Below the pieces are notes generated by a model. That model saw only the letters and a list, made by a program, of their open reading frames with translations. It did no database searches and was not told the origin of the DNA. A stretch of DNA of 64,000 nucleotides from Chlorokybus atmophyticus (lineage: Eukaryota; Streptophyta; Chlorokybophyceae; Chlorokybales; Chlorokybaceae). The stretch lies in assembly GCA_009103225.1 (NCBI GenBank), contig RHPI01000277.1, positions 426,879-490,878 of the forward strand, written 5' to 3'. Shown piece after piece: positions 22,746-34,005 of the stretch. A program made the position numbers and the translations under genes. The first letter of the stretch is position 1, and every line of letters starts with the position of its first letter.

Positions 22746-23141
22746 GTCCATGCGGTTGGTCTAGCGTGTCTTTAGCATGCCCAATGCGGATACAAAGACA
22801 AGAATGGTGAGTTGCACTGACAGTGTTCCCACAAAGACAAGCTCTCTGACAGTCTCATCAATAATCTGTTGTTTGCATGCCTGTCTCAGTGAACTTGCAT
22901 GCACTGTGACATGTATGCTAAAAACCAAATTCATGTGCATGTGTCAACAGATGAATTCTGAAGCCCATATTCAACGTAAATTATTTGTTCATTGCTGCCT
23001 ACGAAATGAAACAGGCCGCAAACAGACAAGTAGACGTAGACCTTAAACAAGTCTTTAAGGGCTTAGACCTACGGATTCAACAAGAGGTCGTGATTAAGGT
23101 ACATCAGCATGTGGTGCACCTTTCACTTCACACATATTACC

Positions 23142-24760
23142 GAATGCCAGCGAGTGCAGACAGTGTGCCACGGTTTTAGTGCTGCTTGCTAGCATCACAC
23201 CACACACAATGTCGACGTGTTTGGCTGCCGCCTCGGCAAAGTGCTGTGCAAGGAGCCCGAGTTTTTCTATTGCGTGCAGTGCGTGTGCAAATCGTGCTCG
23301 CGCTCATGCTTCGAGTGGCGAGGGGAACCCATGCGCTTCTTCACATGGACATCATCGGGACATGTGGTTAGTGGACAGGTGGTGGATGCTGTGGAGGTTT
23401 CTATGGCAGTGTGGACAGCGACGTATCACAGCATGTCATGTTGGGCGTATGCTTATTTCATGCATGTTGAAGCTGTTGGCGCATTCAGAGCAGTCTTCCA
23501 CGGTGTGGGCGTGGGCAGTTCCACCCCCTGGCCGCTGTAGAGGAGGCAGACCATCAACCATTGGACAGCGCACTGCATCGGCTGCGGAACGCAATTAAGT
23601 TGGGATGCGAGCAGCTGATCGGTGTAAGTGTCATGGTGCAGTGGCCACTGGATGGGGAATGGTATGCGGGCGTTGTGGAATCATTCAAGCAAATGTCAGC
23701 ATCGCTTCTTGGCGTGCGAAAATGAGGACGCATCATACATGCATGGTGCAATGGAAATGGCTTTGCAGTGCAGCACCGTATAGTATTTGATGACGGTGAT
23801 CGACAACAAACCATCAACTTCAAAGGGCACAACGTATTCGCGTACACATCAGTTAACGGAGCACGCCATAGTCTACGCGCCGAAGGGGAGAATGTCAGTC
23901 GCAAAGTAAGCCCAGACGGCATCATTGTTAGTCCCTGGAACGCACCACGGCCAGCCTTGACCATATACACACCATTTGATAACAAGCTTGGAAGAACACG
24001 CAGATCAAGGGCACTCGACCTGTTCTGCGACGGCGGCAGTGCCAGTGTCGGTTTATATCATGCAGGCTTTGACGTGACCGGGATGGACATAAGTCCCTCC
24101 TTTGAGTAGCCGCTGCCCTTTATACACTGCGATGTATGCACTGTGAGTGCGGGAGAGCTTACCGAGTACGAGCTCATATGGGCCAGTCCACCATGCCAGG
24201 CCTATTCAGGTGCTAACCCGGCACCTCAACGGGCGGCACATGGCACATCCTGGAGACACCAGGACAGGATACTGCTCGTCCGACATTTGCTGCTTGCAAG
24301 CCAGGTCAAGTTTGTGATTGAGAATGTGCCAGGAGCAGCTTTCTCATTCAGACCCAATCTGTTCCTTTGTGGCACGATGTTTGGCCTATCAACTTTCCGA
24401 CACCGTCGGTTTGAGACACAGCCAGTGGTAGCTACCCCACCAACACGCTGCTCGCACGTGGGCAAGGTGGTTGGACTACTATCGCCGCACCTGTCCGCTA
24501 GCGCGAAGAAGACACTCGTGACATAAAACGCGCCACAGCAAATGTACCCGGTCTATGGCCTTTCAAGCACTAAGGGCGGCATTGCTGCATGGCAAACAGC
24601 GCTGAGAGTGCCATGGATGACCTCGGCCGTTACCATAGCGAATGCAATTCCTCCCGCTATGGCGGAGTGCATAGGGCGTCCCATGCTTGAAACAATGGAT
24701 ATGCGCTGTGACTACCCTCCTCATGGAATTATGAGGCTTGAGTGTGGTGCACTATATTGA
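23142..24760 (+). pseudogene. C5-cytosine DNA methyltransferase (copy B)
   Basis: Same protein as in copy C. The Cys-rich N-terminal region is at 23,180-23,400. A Tudor-like block (VMVQWPLDGEWYAGVVESF, HRIVFDDGD) lies at 23,620-23,820. The methyltransferase core is at 23,990-24,720. The core shows motif I as DLFCDGGSASVGLYHAGF, where copy C has Gly for the first Asp after Cys. Motif IV is intact (LIWASPPCQAYSG, with the catalytic Pro-Cys-Gln), as are motif VI (FVIENVPGA), the RHRRFET motif and a motif X-like ANAIPPAMAECIG. Lesions are small indels near 23,690-23,760, a TAG at 24,107-24,109 where copy C reads Tyr, and a stop near 24,524. It is inactive as read. Confidence 0.85.
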
Positions 24761-24929
24761 TGCTTCATGCCACACGGCGGACTGATTGTTGAATGTTGCA
24801 TTTAACATTCGACTGTGGTGACAGTCGTGCAATGACAGCTGCCCGGTATTGTACACGTCCACATGCAAAAGTCTTAGCATACGATTAGCAATGCCTACCT
24901 GACCGATATGCTCCAAACTCAAAGTAGTG

Positions 24930-27900
24930 AGACAAGTACACGTGTCACGTGGCAGTGCGGTGAACGTTCACCCAATACTTGCCCTTTTGTGCACGGGCGC
25001 TGTCCTTGTTAACATGGGGAGCAGCTGGACAATGCATTTGACTTGCTCTAGAGTCACGACATTGAGATGTGGACCCCCTCAACACTTTTCCCATTCAAGA
25101 GCGATGCACTTTGTGTCGCTCGTAACATCCAGCTTCGTGTACCAGCGGACAAACACGACCTCCTTCCACACGCGCTTGCCGCTACCACCCCACACCACCA
25201 CACGCAAAAAAAAGAGTGCATAAGCCCACCACGTCACGTTCACACCGTGCTCATCACCTTCCAACTCAAATGTAGAGAACCAAGGCCCATGGAACATCCC
25301 AGTTGCGCGCGCCATGCGGACTCCTGATGTCATGTACACCGCTGCGCTTCCGTTCACCACGCGAACAGCACGCCACCCGTCGGCCAACTCCAATTGTTCC
25401 CTCCTTAACCGGTTGTCCGGGGTGGCAGGCAGCTTGTCGGCGAATGGAGTTTTTAGGGCGACTTGGCGGCTACGCGCGGTGCCGCTCAAGTATGGGTTGA
25501 ACTCCCTCCTTGTCAGCACATCCATGCATAGCAACTTGTCCGTCTTCTTCATTACATTACAGCACTGCTGCCGCGCCTGCGCCATGACCGAGCGCATCTT
25601 AAGATCCACGACCATGCCATCCTCTTTCACATATTCCGCACAGCTCCATGCCTTAAGGATACGCGCCCGGTAGTCCCGGTTATTGCCACCACGCGCCCAC
25701 TGTTTGATGTTTTTGGCGTGCGTCTGCTCCATGCGGTTGGCGCTGAATCAATCTAGATGTCCACAGCTGACAAATACCGGCCCAAAATAAGTGAGTTGAT
25801 GCATCTTCTCGCTCATCCAACCTAACTTCTGTGCAGAAAATGACAACAGCAACGGATGCAACACTGCAAATACAAAGGCAGCTAGCTCGTTGTCGGCTGG
25901 TCAGCGTCTCTCTTGTGTGTTCATGCGTTGAGCAACTTCCTGTTCCACTGGGCAAGTAATGCGGCAACAATGGTAAAGAAATCGTTGCCCTAACTGTCGA
26001 GCAACAAACCGTCTGCAAGGATCGGCAGCAGCTACAGCACCGCCACTTTCTCCACCACGTGAAAGGAGTGGTTGGACTGCAAAAAATCTATTGTGCTTGT
26101 GGGTGCCTTGAAGTGCGAAACCCGTAAAGTCGCCTTGCATGCATTCAGCCTGTGCACATTTGCTTGTAAGCATGTGTCATTGGCTTTTGTGTTCAAAAAA
26201 AAAAGCAACATTAAAGACGTGCCTAGCCTGCAGAATCTGTCTCGTAGATGGACACATGCGTTCCTTCACAGCGTCGTACACAGCAGCAAGCAGGTGGTTA
26301 ATGATGCCTCCTAGCACATGCACTGCGTTAGGGGCAAGACGAGAGTAGCAGTCAGCTCCCGGCACCCGCGACTGTCGCCAACCCCACAGTGCATTCTGTT
26401 GCTGAACGACATTGCCTGGTTACACGGAAAGCCATTCATCCTCACGAATGCTGGTAATTTGACCATTACCTCCTCGACATGCATGGAGTGCTGCACTTTG
26501 AAAGCCTTGGCTGTCCAGCGTGCATTCCTAACACGCAGTGCAGGTCCGCCCGCAGCTGACGTATTGCTTGTGTGTAGGAAGCCTCGGTTCTCAATTCTTG
26601 ATCCTCATCCATCTCCAATAGATCTGATTTGATGACGAGACAAACATCGCAAGTATGTTATGTTTGGTTGCCCGACACAGTGCGTGCGAGTGTGGCAGTC
26701 TTCTGCAACACGACAAACTCAGATGCTCCACTGACAACAAAAATCCTCCATGCACTATTTGCCGGCAGGCGACATCCGGTTACAACCATATGGTGCATGC
26801 ATGCCCACTGCCTGCAAGTCGAAGTCGAGGATGTAGTTGACAAGCGCGAGAAACACACAACGCTCGATGGCATTTGGGTCGATGAGCTGCAGACCTTCCC
26901 AGCTCGCCCGCTTCACATCCCCTGACACTACATTCAAAGCGTCATGAAAAATCTCACGCTTCCGAATTGAGAACGATTCCTTGCCCTGTGCCCACGTGGG
27001 ATGCCCGGCCACTGCATGAACCATCGACAGGAGCGCTATCATAACAACCCCCATGGTGCTAGCATACATGTCTCAGCTGTAGTTGGCAAGCGATGCCATC
27101 AGAGGGTAGCCAGAGCGCTTGCCCGCACTGTTTAGCATGGTCTTGTCACTGTACAGAATGGCAGGCGCCAAGTGGGACGCATCCCCCACCTCTCTCCTCA
27201 AATCCACCTCCACATCCCTCCACCATTCGCCCGTGGAAGGATGCCAAAGCTGTGCTCGTCACCACCGTTCCAAACGTTGAAGCCATTAGCGGCATGTGGA
27301 TTGCCATACAACCGCGCAATTCATACCTGCTCCGACCCAAAGCATTAACAGGCATGCTGGCCTCAGATTAGATACTGCATAGATGCTGCATTAGATACTG
27401 CATGTCACAGACCTTGGCCGGCATATATGTAATGCTGATGTCCTGATCCTCAGGGTCTCCAGGCTTGCGCAGGTCAGCCGTCACGTAGTTTTGATACGGC
27501 AGCACACTTGCATGTGCATATGTGACATGGCTTTGATGGTTGAAGCACATGCACCGCACACCGTGAACACACCTTGGACATGAGAGAAAGCAATTGTGCT
27601 CTGGAGGTAGCTAGCCACATGCACACCGGTCTCCCACTGGAGCTATTCCGACAGGCCTTAACCGTTGTTGCACTGCATGAATGCTACTACAAGAGCATGC
27701 TCTGAGCCATACCATCTGGATTCCAATGCGTGCGAACGGACGCCTCCACTTTCATGCTGGCGTGCCACAGGTTTCTCAGGCACACGTACACATCAAAAGC
27801 CCTCATTCACTTCCTCCTTCTCCTGTTGCTGATGTGCGTGTGTCTCCTTGAGGGGTCCTTCAGCATCAAGCATGTGCGCATCCTGGATCGAACTCCCCGG

Positions 27901-28044
27901 TTCAACACGACCCGCATTGTACTGTAATGGACGCTGGCCGACATACAGCTTGATTTGCTTGCACACCCTGCTGCTGACAATGTGCATATAGACCGAGCTG
28001 CGTGTGGCGAAGCGCACGTGGCAATACGGACAAAGGACTCCCAT
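24930..28044 (-). pseudogene. Plavaka/KDZ-like transposase (copy B)
   Basis: The ATG at 28,044 opens with a CPYC-x12-H-x6-C type finger. The helical region and exon 2 (HVTYAHASVLPYQNY) follow, then the catalytic core with LAPAILYSDKT near 27,150, RLAPNAVHVLGG near 26,340 and MEQTHAKNIKQWARGGNNR near 25,710. The C-terminal domain has VWKEVVFVRWYTKLDV. The order Asp-Lys-Thr block, later Asp-x2-His block and Glu-x-Thr-His block is that of Plavaka-group (CACTA/KDZ) DDE transposases. Stops against copies A and C are TGA at 27,793, TGA at 27,073 and TAG at 26,755. This copy keeps Trp where copy C has a stop at 51,464. It is inactive as read but it is the longest copy. Confidence 0.75.
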
Positions 28045-28572
28045 AGCTCACTACTGACTTCAATACAGGTGTCGCCAATGTAACTTGCATCATCATATCC
28101 AGCAACACGCACCGCCGCCGCCGCCGCCGCTACCCTTGCATGCCATACGCGGGAAACTTGGCCGCTAATCACTGGCGTGACGGCTCCGTCGTACCACTGC
28201 TATGGTATGATCGAGTCGTTGCACGTCCGAGGTGGGGTGAGTCTGCACAGATATCCTGATTGAACCGCTTCAATAGTACGAAGATGCCTTTGCCAAAAGG
28301 TACCGTTTCAATGACACCTTTGTACAGTGGCAATGGCAGTTCGTAGCATTGACAAGTGCTGGCAATGCTAGTCCCTGCGCATGAAAATACCATCAATGGC
28401 TACGTAAAGCTATGCCCAATAGGGCGGTGATGACGAGGGTATGTGGCATTTGGTCGATCGTTGGCGGCGCTGCCAGGGGCGTAGTGGGCGTTGTGGTCGA
28501 GGTCCGGGATGAATCTCATCTTCGCAGGGCGGGCAAGGTGCCGGTGGGGTGTCCATAGTGTAAAACCCCACC
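28045..28572. promoter_or_regulatory. divergent promoter region of transposon copy B
   Basis: Homologous to 11,751-12,241 but more decayed. A short GCC run lies at about 28,111-28,131. The long palindromes of copy A survive only as imperfect inverted repeats near 28,187-28,215 and 28,290-28,325. Confidence 0.4.
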
Positions 28573-29100
28573 ATGCCTACCAAGGGCACAGCCAATGACA
28601 ACAGTGACTCGGGCGATATCTTACAGGGCTCCCCCTCCGAGTGGGCAAAGGCACACCACAATATTGCCTTCAAGAACATCCGACTCACCAGCAGCTGTGA
28701 CCACGGCGACATGATTGAAGGGATCAAACAAGACTGGCATAACGAAGGTGGGTTACGATGCACTGTCAATGCCACATGCTAGAGTTCTTTTATCTTGCAC
28801 ATGAACAGCCTCAAGTATCTTGCACATGACATACATTGTCAATACCACGTGCACGCCCTCATGCACACACACACACACACACAGCCTCCAGTGTCATGCA
28901 CATGAACAGCATGACCAATTTCACAAATGCACAGCCTATTTCTGCTTGCGGGAGCTCACAAGTCGCAAAAGAGAAGCTGTGGAGTACCCCGAACGGGTAA
29001 TCCATAATTTAGCTCAATGTTTCCCGTGGCAATTAAGCAGTACGCTTGCAGATTGCCATGTTGATCAGAGTGAACTAAGAGCAGCGCGGCAGGCTGACTG

Positions 29101-29524
29101 TGTTGAGAGTATTCCTACATACGATCAGCATCGACCCTCCACACAGGAGTAGAAGGTCGTAAGGACGAGCACTAGGTCCGGACTTAGCAAGATGGCATCG
29201 TCGGACCAGACTCCGGACTCCAGACTGGAGCCTTACTAACTGCTTCGTATCTCCGCGTATACTTACTCATATTAGGCGTGTGAGAGCTTGTTGGAAAGCT
29301 CTGGTTGTAAGAAAGACAACACAGCTTAGAGCGCGTCAAACGGCTGAGTATAGCTTACGCAGTGCTTGCAAACGTAGACGTGTGTGTAACTGGCTGGTAT
29401 AAGAACCAGCGGACAACTTGTAATAGATGAATGTGATGTGACCTGTGTATGCTCCGGTGGCGGTAGCTCTGTCTCTGTGTGTCTATGCTTGCCTCAGCTA
29501 CATGTGCATGCTAGTCCTTCAACA
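29101..29524 (+). repeat. Copia-2 5' LTR
   Basis: 424 bp, TGTTGAGAG to CTTCAACA, nearly identical to the 3' LTR. Confidence 0.97.
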
Positions 29525-29538
29525 GGTTATGGGCCCAC
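29525..29538 (+). other. Copia-2 primer-binding site (half-tRNA type)
   Basis: GGTTATGGGCCCAC, identical to Copia-1, complementary to the anticodon arm of initiator Met-tRNA. Confidence 0.8.
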
Positions 29539-29651
29539 ACTACGCTTGAGGAGTGTGAGACTAGTTTGTGTGCATAGTAGTTCTACACTACGGTAGCTTG
29601 TTGGTAGCAGAGCCTTGGGTGTCAACTGCAAGAAAGGCAGGCTCGACAGAA

Positions 29652-32600
29652 ATGGAGGCGACCTACGACAAGGGGCAGATTGCAAAGCTGGACACCGACA
29701 ACTACAACACATGGTGCGTGGAGATGAAGGCCTTGCTCATCCACAAGAAGGTGTGGAAGTACGTTGATCCGAAGGCACCACCACCAACACCAGGAGCGAA
29801 CACTGTGTGGTCAGAGCATTCAGCAGAAGCACACTCTTTGCTTGTGTTGAACAGCAAACCGCATCACTTTCCCATGCTCACTGCATGTGAAGATGGTAGA
29901 CAAGCTTGGGAAAAGCTATCAGCCGTTTTCAGAGCCAAGAACAATGCCAGAAAGTTGCATCTACGCAAGCAGCTCAGCGCACTCAGGAAGGAGGCAGCAG
30001 AACCCATCACAAAGTATGTTGCGCGCGCGAGAGAGCTGTGGGCGGACCTCATCAACGTCGGCCACAACATGGGGGAGACGGAGGTAGTGCTGGCCATTGT
30101 TGCAGGGCTACCAGCAGAGTACGAGGTCGTCGCAACCCTGCTGGAGACGTCATCATCGGAGTTGACGTTGGACGATGTGCTACCGAAGCTGCTCACCGTG
30201 GAGCAGAGGGTTGTGAAGAAGGACGAGCAAGCGGATGCCGTCGCCTTCTACACCGGCAAGCACGCAAAGAAGAGCAACCATGAAGAGAAGTACAAGGGCA
30301 ACAAGCCAGGCAATCCTCGTCACAAAGACCTCACATGCCACTGGTGTGGTTGGAAGGGGCACATTGTGAAGGACTGTAGGAAGAAACAACAGGGGCAACC
30401 TAGAGCAAGCACCAGCAACAGCGGCAACGAGCACCAACACAAGGAGAAACATGTCGCCTTCACTGCATCCAGTTCGAGGGCGGGCACAGCTTTCTGGGTG
30501 GTGGACTCTGGCTGCGATCGTCATCTCACACCAAACAAGGAGGTGATGGAGGGCTACAGGAAGCTGACGTCCACAATCAAGGTGGCGGGCTTCGGTGGCG
30601 AAGTACTGGTGGCTGAGGGAGTTGGCAACGTACGACTCCAGTGCAAGGTTGGTAACACACTACGCGAGGTGTTGTTACGCAACGTCCTGCATGTTCCTAA
30701 GGCTATTGCGAGTCTATTCTCTGTGAGGGTTGCGGAGCGCTTAGGCGCGGAGATCCTATTTCGGAAGGGTGGCTGCTCAGTCATCCTTGATGGGGTCGTG
30801 CACATGGTTGGAATCGCTGATCCGGGAGGGCTCTACCACGTGGAGCAGCCTCAAGACAGAGACATTCAAGCCATGGTGGTGAAGGACAAGGAGTCGCCAA
30901 CATTGTGGCATCGAAGGTTCGGGCATCTCAGCTACGTCAACCTCACTCGCCTTGTCGCTGAGAAGATGGTCAAGGGCATCCATCTCAGCACAGAAGAACT
31001 CAAGAATGCATCAGGTGCACTTTGTGAACCATGCCTGGTTGCAAAGCAGCATGCTATGCCATTCCCATCATCCTCTTCTAGCAGTCAGCATCCTTGCGAG
31101 CTTGTGCACATGGATGTCTGTGGCCCTATGCGCATTGTGGCGAAGGGAGGGGCCAGGTACTTTGCTACATTCCTCGACGACTACAGCAAGCTGTCCATCA
31201 TCTTTCCATTGACGCTCAAGTCAGAAGTTGCTGGAGCTGTGCGCACAGTTGTGGCCTTGTTGGAGACCCAGTCTGGCAACAAGATGAAGGCAATGAGGAG
31301 TGATCGAGGAGGGGAGTACATCAACAAGGAGTTGAAGGAGTTCTTCGCCAGCAAGGGCATACGCCACGAGACAACGGCACCCTACACCCCGCAGCAGAAT
31401 GGAGCAGCTGAACGCCTCAACAGGACACTCTTGGAGCGTGTTCGAGCCATGCTCAACGACACAAAGATGGAAGACAGTTTGTGGAAGGAGGCGGTACTCA
31501 CTGCCAACTACATCCGCAACAGGTCTCCGGTGAGCTCAGAGCAGAAGACTCCGTGGGAGCACTTCTATGGAGCCACACCAGATGTGAGTGGTATGCGTGT
31601 GTTTGGATGCACGGCATATGCACTAGTGCCTAAACAGCTCAGGCACAAGCTGGAGCCGGTCAGCAAGAAGGGCATCTTCGTTGGCTATGAACCGGGTTCC
31701 AAGGCTTACAGGATCTTGCTCGAGGACACTCAGAAGATCATCGTGAGCAGAGAGGTGGTTTTCCACGAGGGATTATCACAACCAGAAGCAGGCTTCTTTC
31801 CTGAAGATGAAGCACAGCCGGAGCATCCTGAAACAGTGGAGGCTACAGGCAAGGCCATCATCGACGATAAGGGTGAGCAGGACTCCACTGTAGCAGACAA
31901 GCAGTCGCACCTGCAGCAGGAGCACGCAGCTCGGAGATACCCAGTGAGGGAGAGAAAGGCACCTGACTTCCTACACAAGGCACACGTCGCCAGTGTGCAG
32001 AATGAGGAGCCAAGCACCTACGAGGAGGCATTGTTAGCACCAGATGCGGAGCAATGGCAGCGTGCTATGGACGAGGAGATTGCGTCACTCCATGCCAACA
32101 ACACTTGGTCACTGGAGCAGTTACCGCAAGGAGTGAAGACCATTCCAGTGAAATGGGTCTTCAAGGTGAAGCGTGATGGTCAGGGCAACATTGAGCGCTA
32201 CAAGGCAAGACTGGTGGCAAAGGGCTTCTTGCAGCAGGAAGGTGTGGACTTCAACGAAGTGTTTGCACCTGCAAGTAAGCATACCACCTTCCGTGCACTG
32301 CTAGCTATGGTTGCTGCTGAAGACCTAGAGCTGCATCACCTGGATGTGAAGACTGCCTTCCTCTACGGAGAGCTGGAGGAGGAGATCTTCATCGAGCAAC
32401 CACCTGGATATGAAGAAGGGGAGAGAGGCACAGCGTGCAAGCTGATCAAGGCACTGTACGGGCTGCGACAGGCACCGCGTATGTGGCACATCAAGCTCAC
32501 CAAGGAGCTGGAGGCACTTGGCTTCACCGCATCCTCTGCAGACCCTGGGCTCTTCATCCATGCAGACAACAAGGTCTGGCTGCTCGTGTATGTTGATGAT

Positions 32601-33539
32601 ATCATCATCACCGCCAGGCAGGTGCACCACCTGCAGGAGACGAAACTTGCTCTACAGCAAGCATTCTCAGTTCGTGATCTTGGAGAGGCCAAGTGGTTCC
32701 TTGGCATGGTGATTGAGCGCGACAGGGCGGCTCGCACAATCAAGATCAGTCAGGAGCAGATGGTGAGAAGACTCGTCACCAAGTTTGGGCTCACTGAAGC
32801 GAAGACCAAGACCACACCGTTGGCACTTGGCACTGCCCTCATCAAGGCAAAGGATGAGGAGGTACTCGACAAGGCTCAGTATCCATATGGTGAGCTGGTA
32901 GGCAGCATGCTCTATCTGGCAGTGTGCACACGTCCCGATGTTGCACATGCTGTGGGAGTACTTGCTCGCTACATGTCTGCACCGAGCATGGAGCACTGGA
33001 GAGCAGCAAAGGGAGTACTACGCTATGTTGCTGGGAGCGCAACAGTTGGCATCAAGTTTGGGAGCGGGAGCACTGAGTTGGAGGGCTACTGCGACTCGGA
33101 CTTTGCTGGTGACCTCAACAGCAGGAGGTCCACTACAGGCTACGTCTTCAAGCTGAACGGAGGCGTGGTGAGCTGGAACAGCAGGCTGCAGCCAACAACA
33201 GCAGCATCTACATCAGAGGCTGAGTACATGGCAGCGGCAGCAGCAGTGAAGGAGGCACTCTGGCTTCGCAAGCTCATGGCAGACTTGGAGCACCCCATGG
33301 CGTGCATCGTCATCAACTGTGACAACCAAGGAGCCATCAAGTTGTTGAAGCACCCTATCGCCTCGGCAAGGACGAAGCACATTGATGTCATGCATCACTT
33401 TGTGCGTGACAGAGTCACAAGGAAGGAGGTGGAGTTCCAGTACTGCAACACCGAGGGCATGCTGGCGGACTTCATGACAAAGCCATTGTCACCACTCAAG
33501 TTCAAGACTTGTTGTGCAGGACTTGGCATTTGTGTCTGA
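29652..33539 (+). CDS. Copia-2 gag-pol polyprotein
   Basis: An intact frame of 1,295 residues from the ATG at 29,652 (MEATYDKGQ). The frame is open further upstream into the leader, but this start matches Copia-1 and gives a normal gag beginning. In order: gag; CCHC knuckle near residue 230 (CHWCGWKGHIVKDC); aspartic protease near 285 (WVVDSGCDRH); GAG-pre-integrase (LWHRRFGHLSYVNL); integrase with Asp, Asp and Glu in MDVCGPM, TFLDDYS and QQNGAAERLNRT; reverse transcriptase with [13 protein letters not shown] and YVDD near 978; and RNase H with CDSDFAGD and STSEAEYMA. Gag and pol share one frame, as usual for copia. Stop at 33,537-33,539. Confidence 0.98.
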   Translation: MEATYDKGQIAKLDTDNYNTWCVEMKALLIHKKVWKYVDPKAPPPTPGANTVWSEHSAEAHSLLVLNSKPHHFPMLTACEDGRQAWEKLSAVFRAKNNARKLHLRKQLSALRKEAAEPITKYVARARELWADLINVGHNMGETEVVLAIVAGLPAEYEVVATLLETSSSELTLDDVLPKLLTVEQRVVKKDEQADAVAFYTGKHAKKSNHEEKYKGNKPGNPRHKDLTCHWCGWKGHIVKDCRKKQQGQPRASTSNSGNEHQHKEKHVAFTASSSRAGTAFWVVDSGCDRHLTPNKEVMEGYRKLTSTIKVAGFGGEVLVAEGVGNVRLQCKVGNTLREVLLRNVLHVPKAIASLFSVRVAERLGAEILFRKGGCSVILDGVVHMVGIADPGGLYHVEQPQDRDIQAMVVKDKESPTLWHRRFGHLSYVNLTRLVAEKMVKGIHLSTEELKNASGALCEPCLVAKQHAMPFPSSSSSSQHPCELVHMDVCGPMRIVAKGGARYFATFLDDYSKLSIIFPLTLKSEVAGAVRTVVALLETQSGNKMKAMRSDRGGEYINKELKEFFASKGIRHETTAPYTPQQNGAAERLNRTLLERVRAMLNDTKMEDSLWKEAVLTANYIRNRSPVSSEQKTPWEHFYGATPDVSGMRVFGCTAYALVPKQLRHKLEPVSKKGIFVGYEPGSKAYRILLEDTQKIIVSREVVFHEGLSQPEAGFFPEDEAQPEHPETVEATGKAIIDDKGEQDSTVADKQSHLQQEHAARRYPVRERKAPDFLHKAHVASVQNEEPSTYEEALLAPDAEQWQRAMDEEIASLHANNTWSLEQLPQGVKTIPVKWVFKVKRDGQGNIERYKARLVAKGFLQQEGVDFNEVFAPASKHTTFRALLAMVAAEDLELHHLDVKTAFLYGELEEEIFIEQPPGYEEGERGTACKLIKALYGLRQAPRMWHIKLTKELEALGFTASSADPGLFIHADNKVWLLVYVDDIIITARQVHHLQETKLALQQAFSVRDLGEAKWFLGMVIERDRAARTIKISQEQMVRRLVTKFGLTEAKTKTTPLALGTALIKAKDEEVLDKAQYPYGELVGSMLYLAVCTRPDVAHAVGVLARYMSAPSMEHWRAAKGVLRYVAGSATVGIKFGSGSTELEGYCDSDFAGDLNSRRSTTGYVFKLNGGVVSWNSRLQPTTAASTSEAEYMAAAAAVKEALWLRKLMADLEHPMACIVINCDNQGAIKLLKHPIASARTKHIDVMHHFVRDRVTRKEVEFQYCNTEGMLADFMTKPLSPLKFKTCCAGLGICV

Positions 33540-33581
33540 CTACAGGAGCAAGCGTTGGAGGTCAAGCTGCTCGCGTGGGAG

Positions 33582-34005
33582 TGTTGAGAGTATTCCTACA
33601 TACGATCAGCATCGACCCTCCACACAGGAGTAGAAGGTCGTAAGGACGAGCACTAGGTCCGGACTTAGCAAGATGGCATCGTCGGACCAGACTCCGGACT
33701 CCAGACTGGAGCCTTACTAACTGCTTCGTATCTCCGCGTATACTTACTCATATTAGGCGTGTGAGAGCTTGTTGGAAAGCTCTGGTTGTAAGAAAGACAA
33801 CACAGCTTAGAGCGCGTCAAACGGCTGAGTATAGCTTACGCAGTGCTTGCGAACGTAGACGTGTGTGTAACTGGCTGGTATAAGAACCAGCGGACAACTT
33901 GTAATAGATGAATGTGATGTGACCTGTGTATGCTCCGGTGGCGGTAGCTCTGTCTCTGTGTGTCTATGCTTGCCTCAGCTACATGTGCATGCTAGTCCTT
34001 CAACA
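33582..34005 (+). repeat. Copia-2 3' LTR
   Basis: 424 bp. The only difference I see from the 5' LTR is GCTTGCGAACG for GCTTGCAAACG. Confidence 0.97.

Larger units (their letters stand above)
29101..34005 (+). mobile_element. Copia-2, young and apparently complete Ty1/copia retrotransposon
   Basis: LTRs of 424 bp at each end, target duplication GACTG (29,096-29,100 and 34,006-34,010), primer site, one uninterrupted gag-pol frame and a purine run before the 3' LTR. I see one mismatch between the two LTRs, so insertion was recent. The empty site is present in copy A near 12,830. All parts needed for autonomous transposition appear present. Confidence 0.97.

Noticed and set aside
25303-25673. 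Plus-strand frames between 25.3 and 27.4 kb
   Set aside because: They overlap the minus-strand transposase, whose conserved blocks match copy C in order, so these are shadows.
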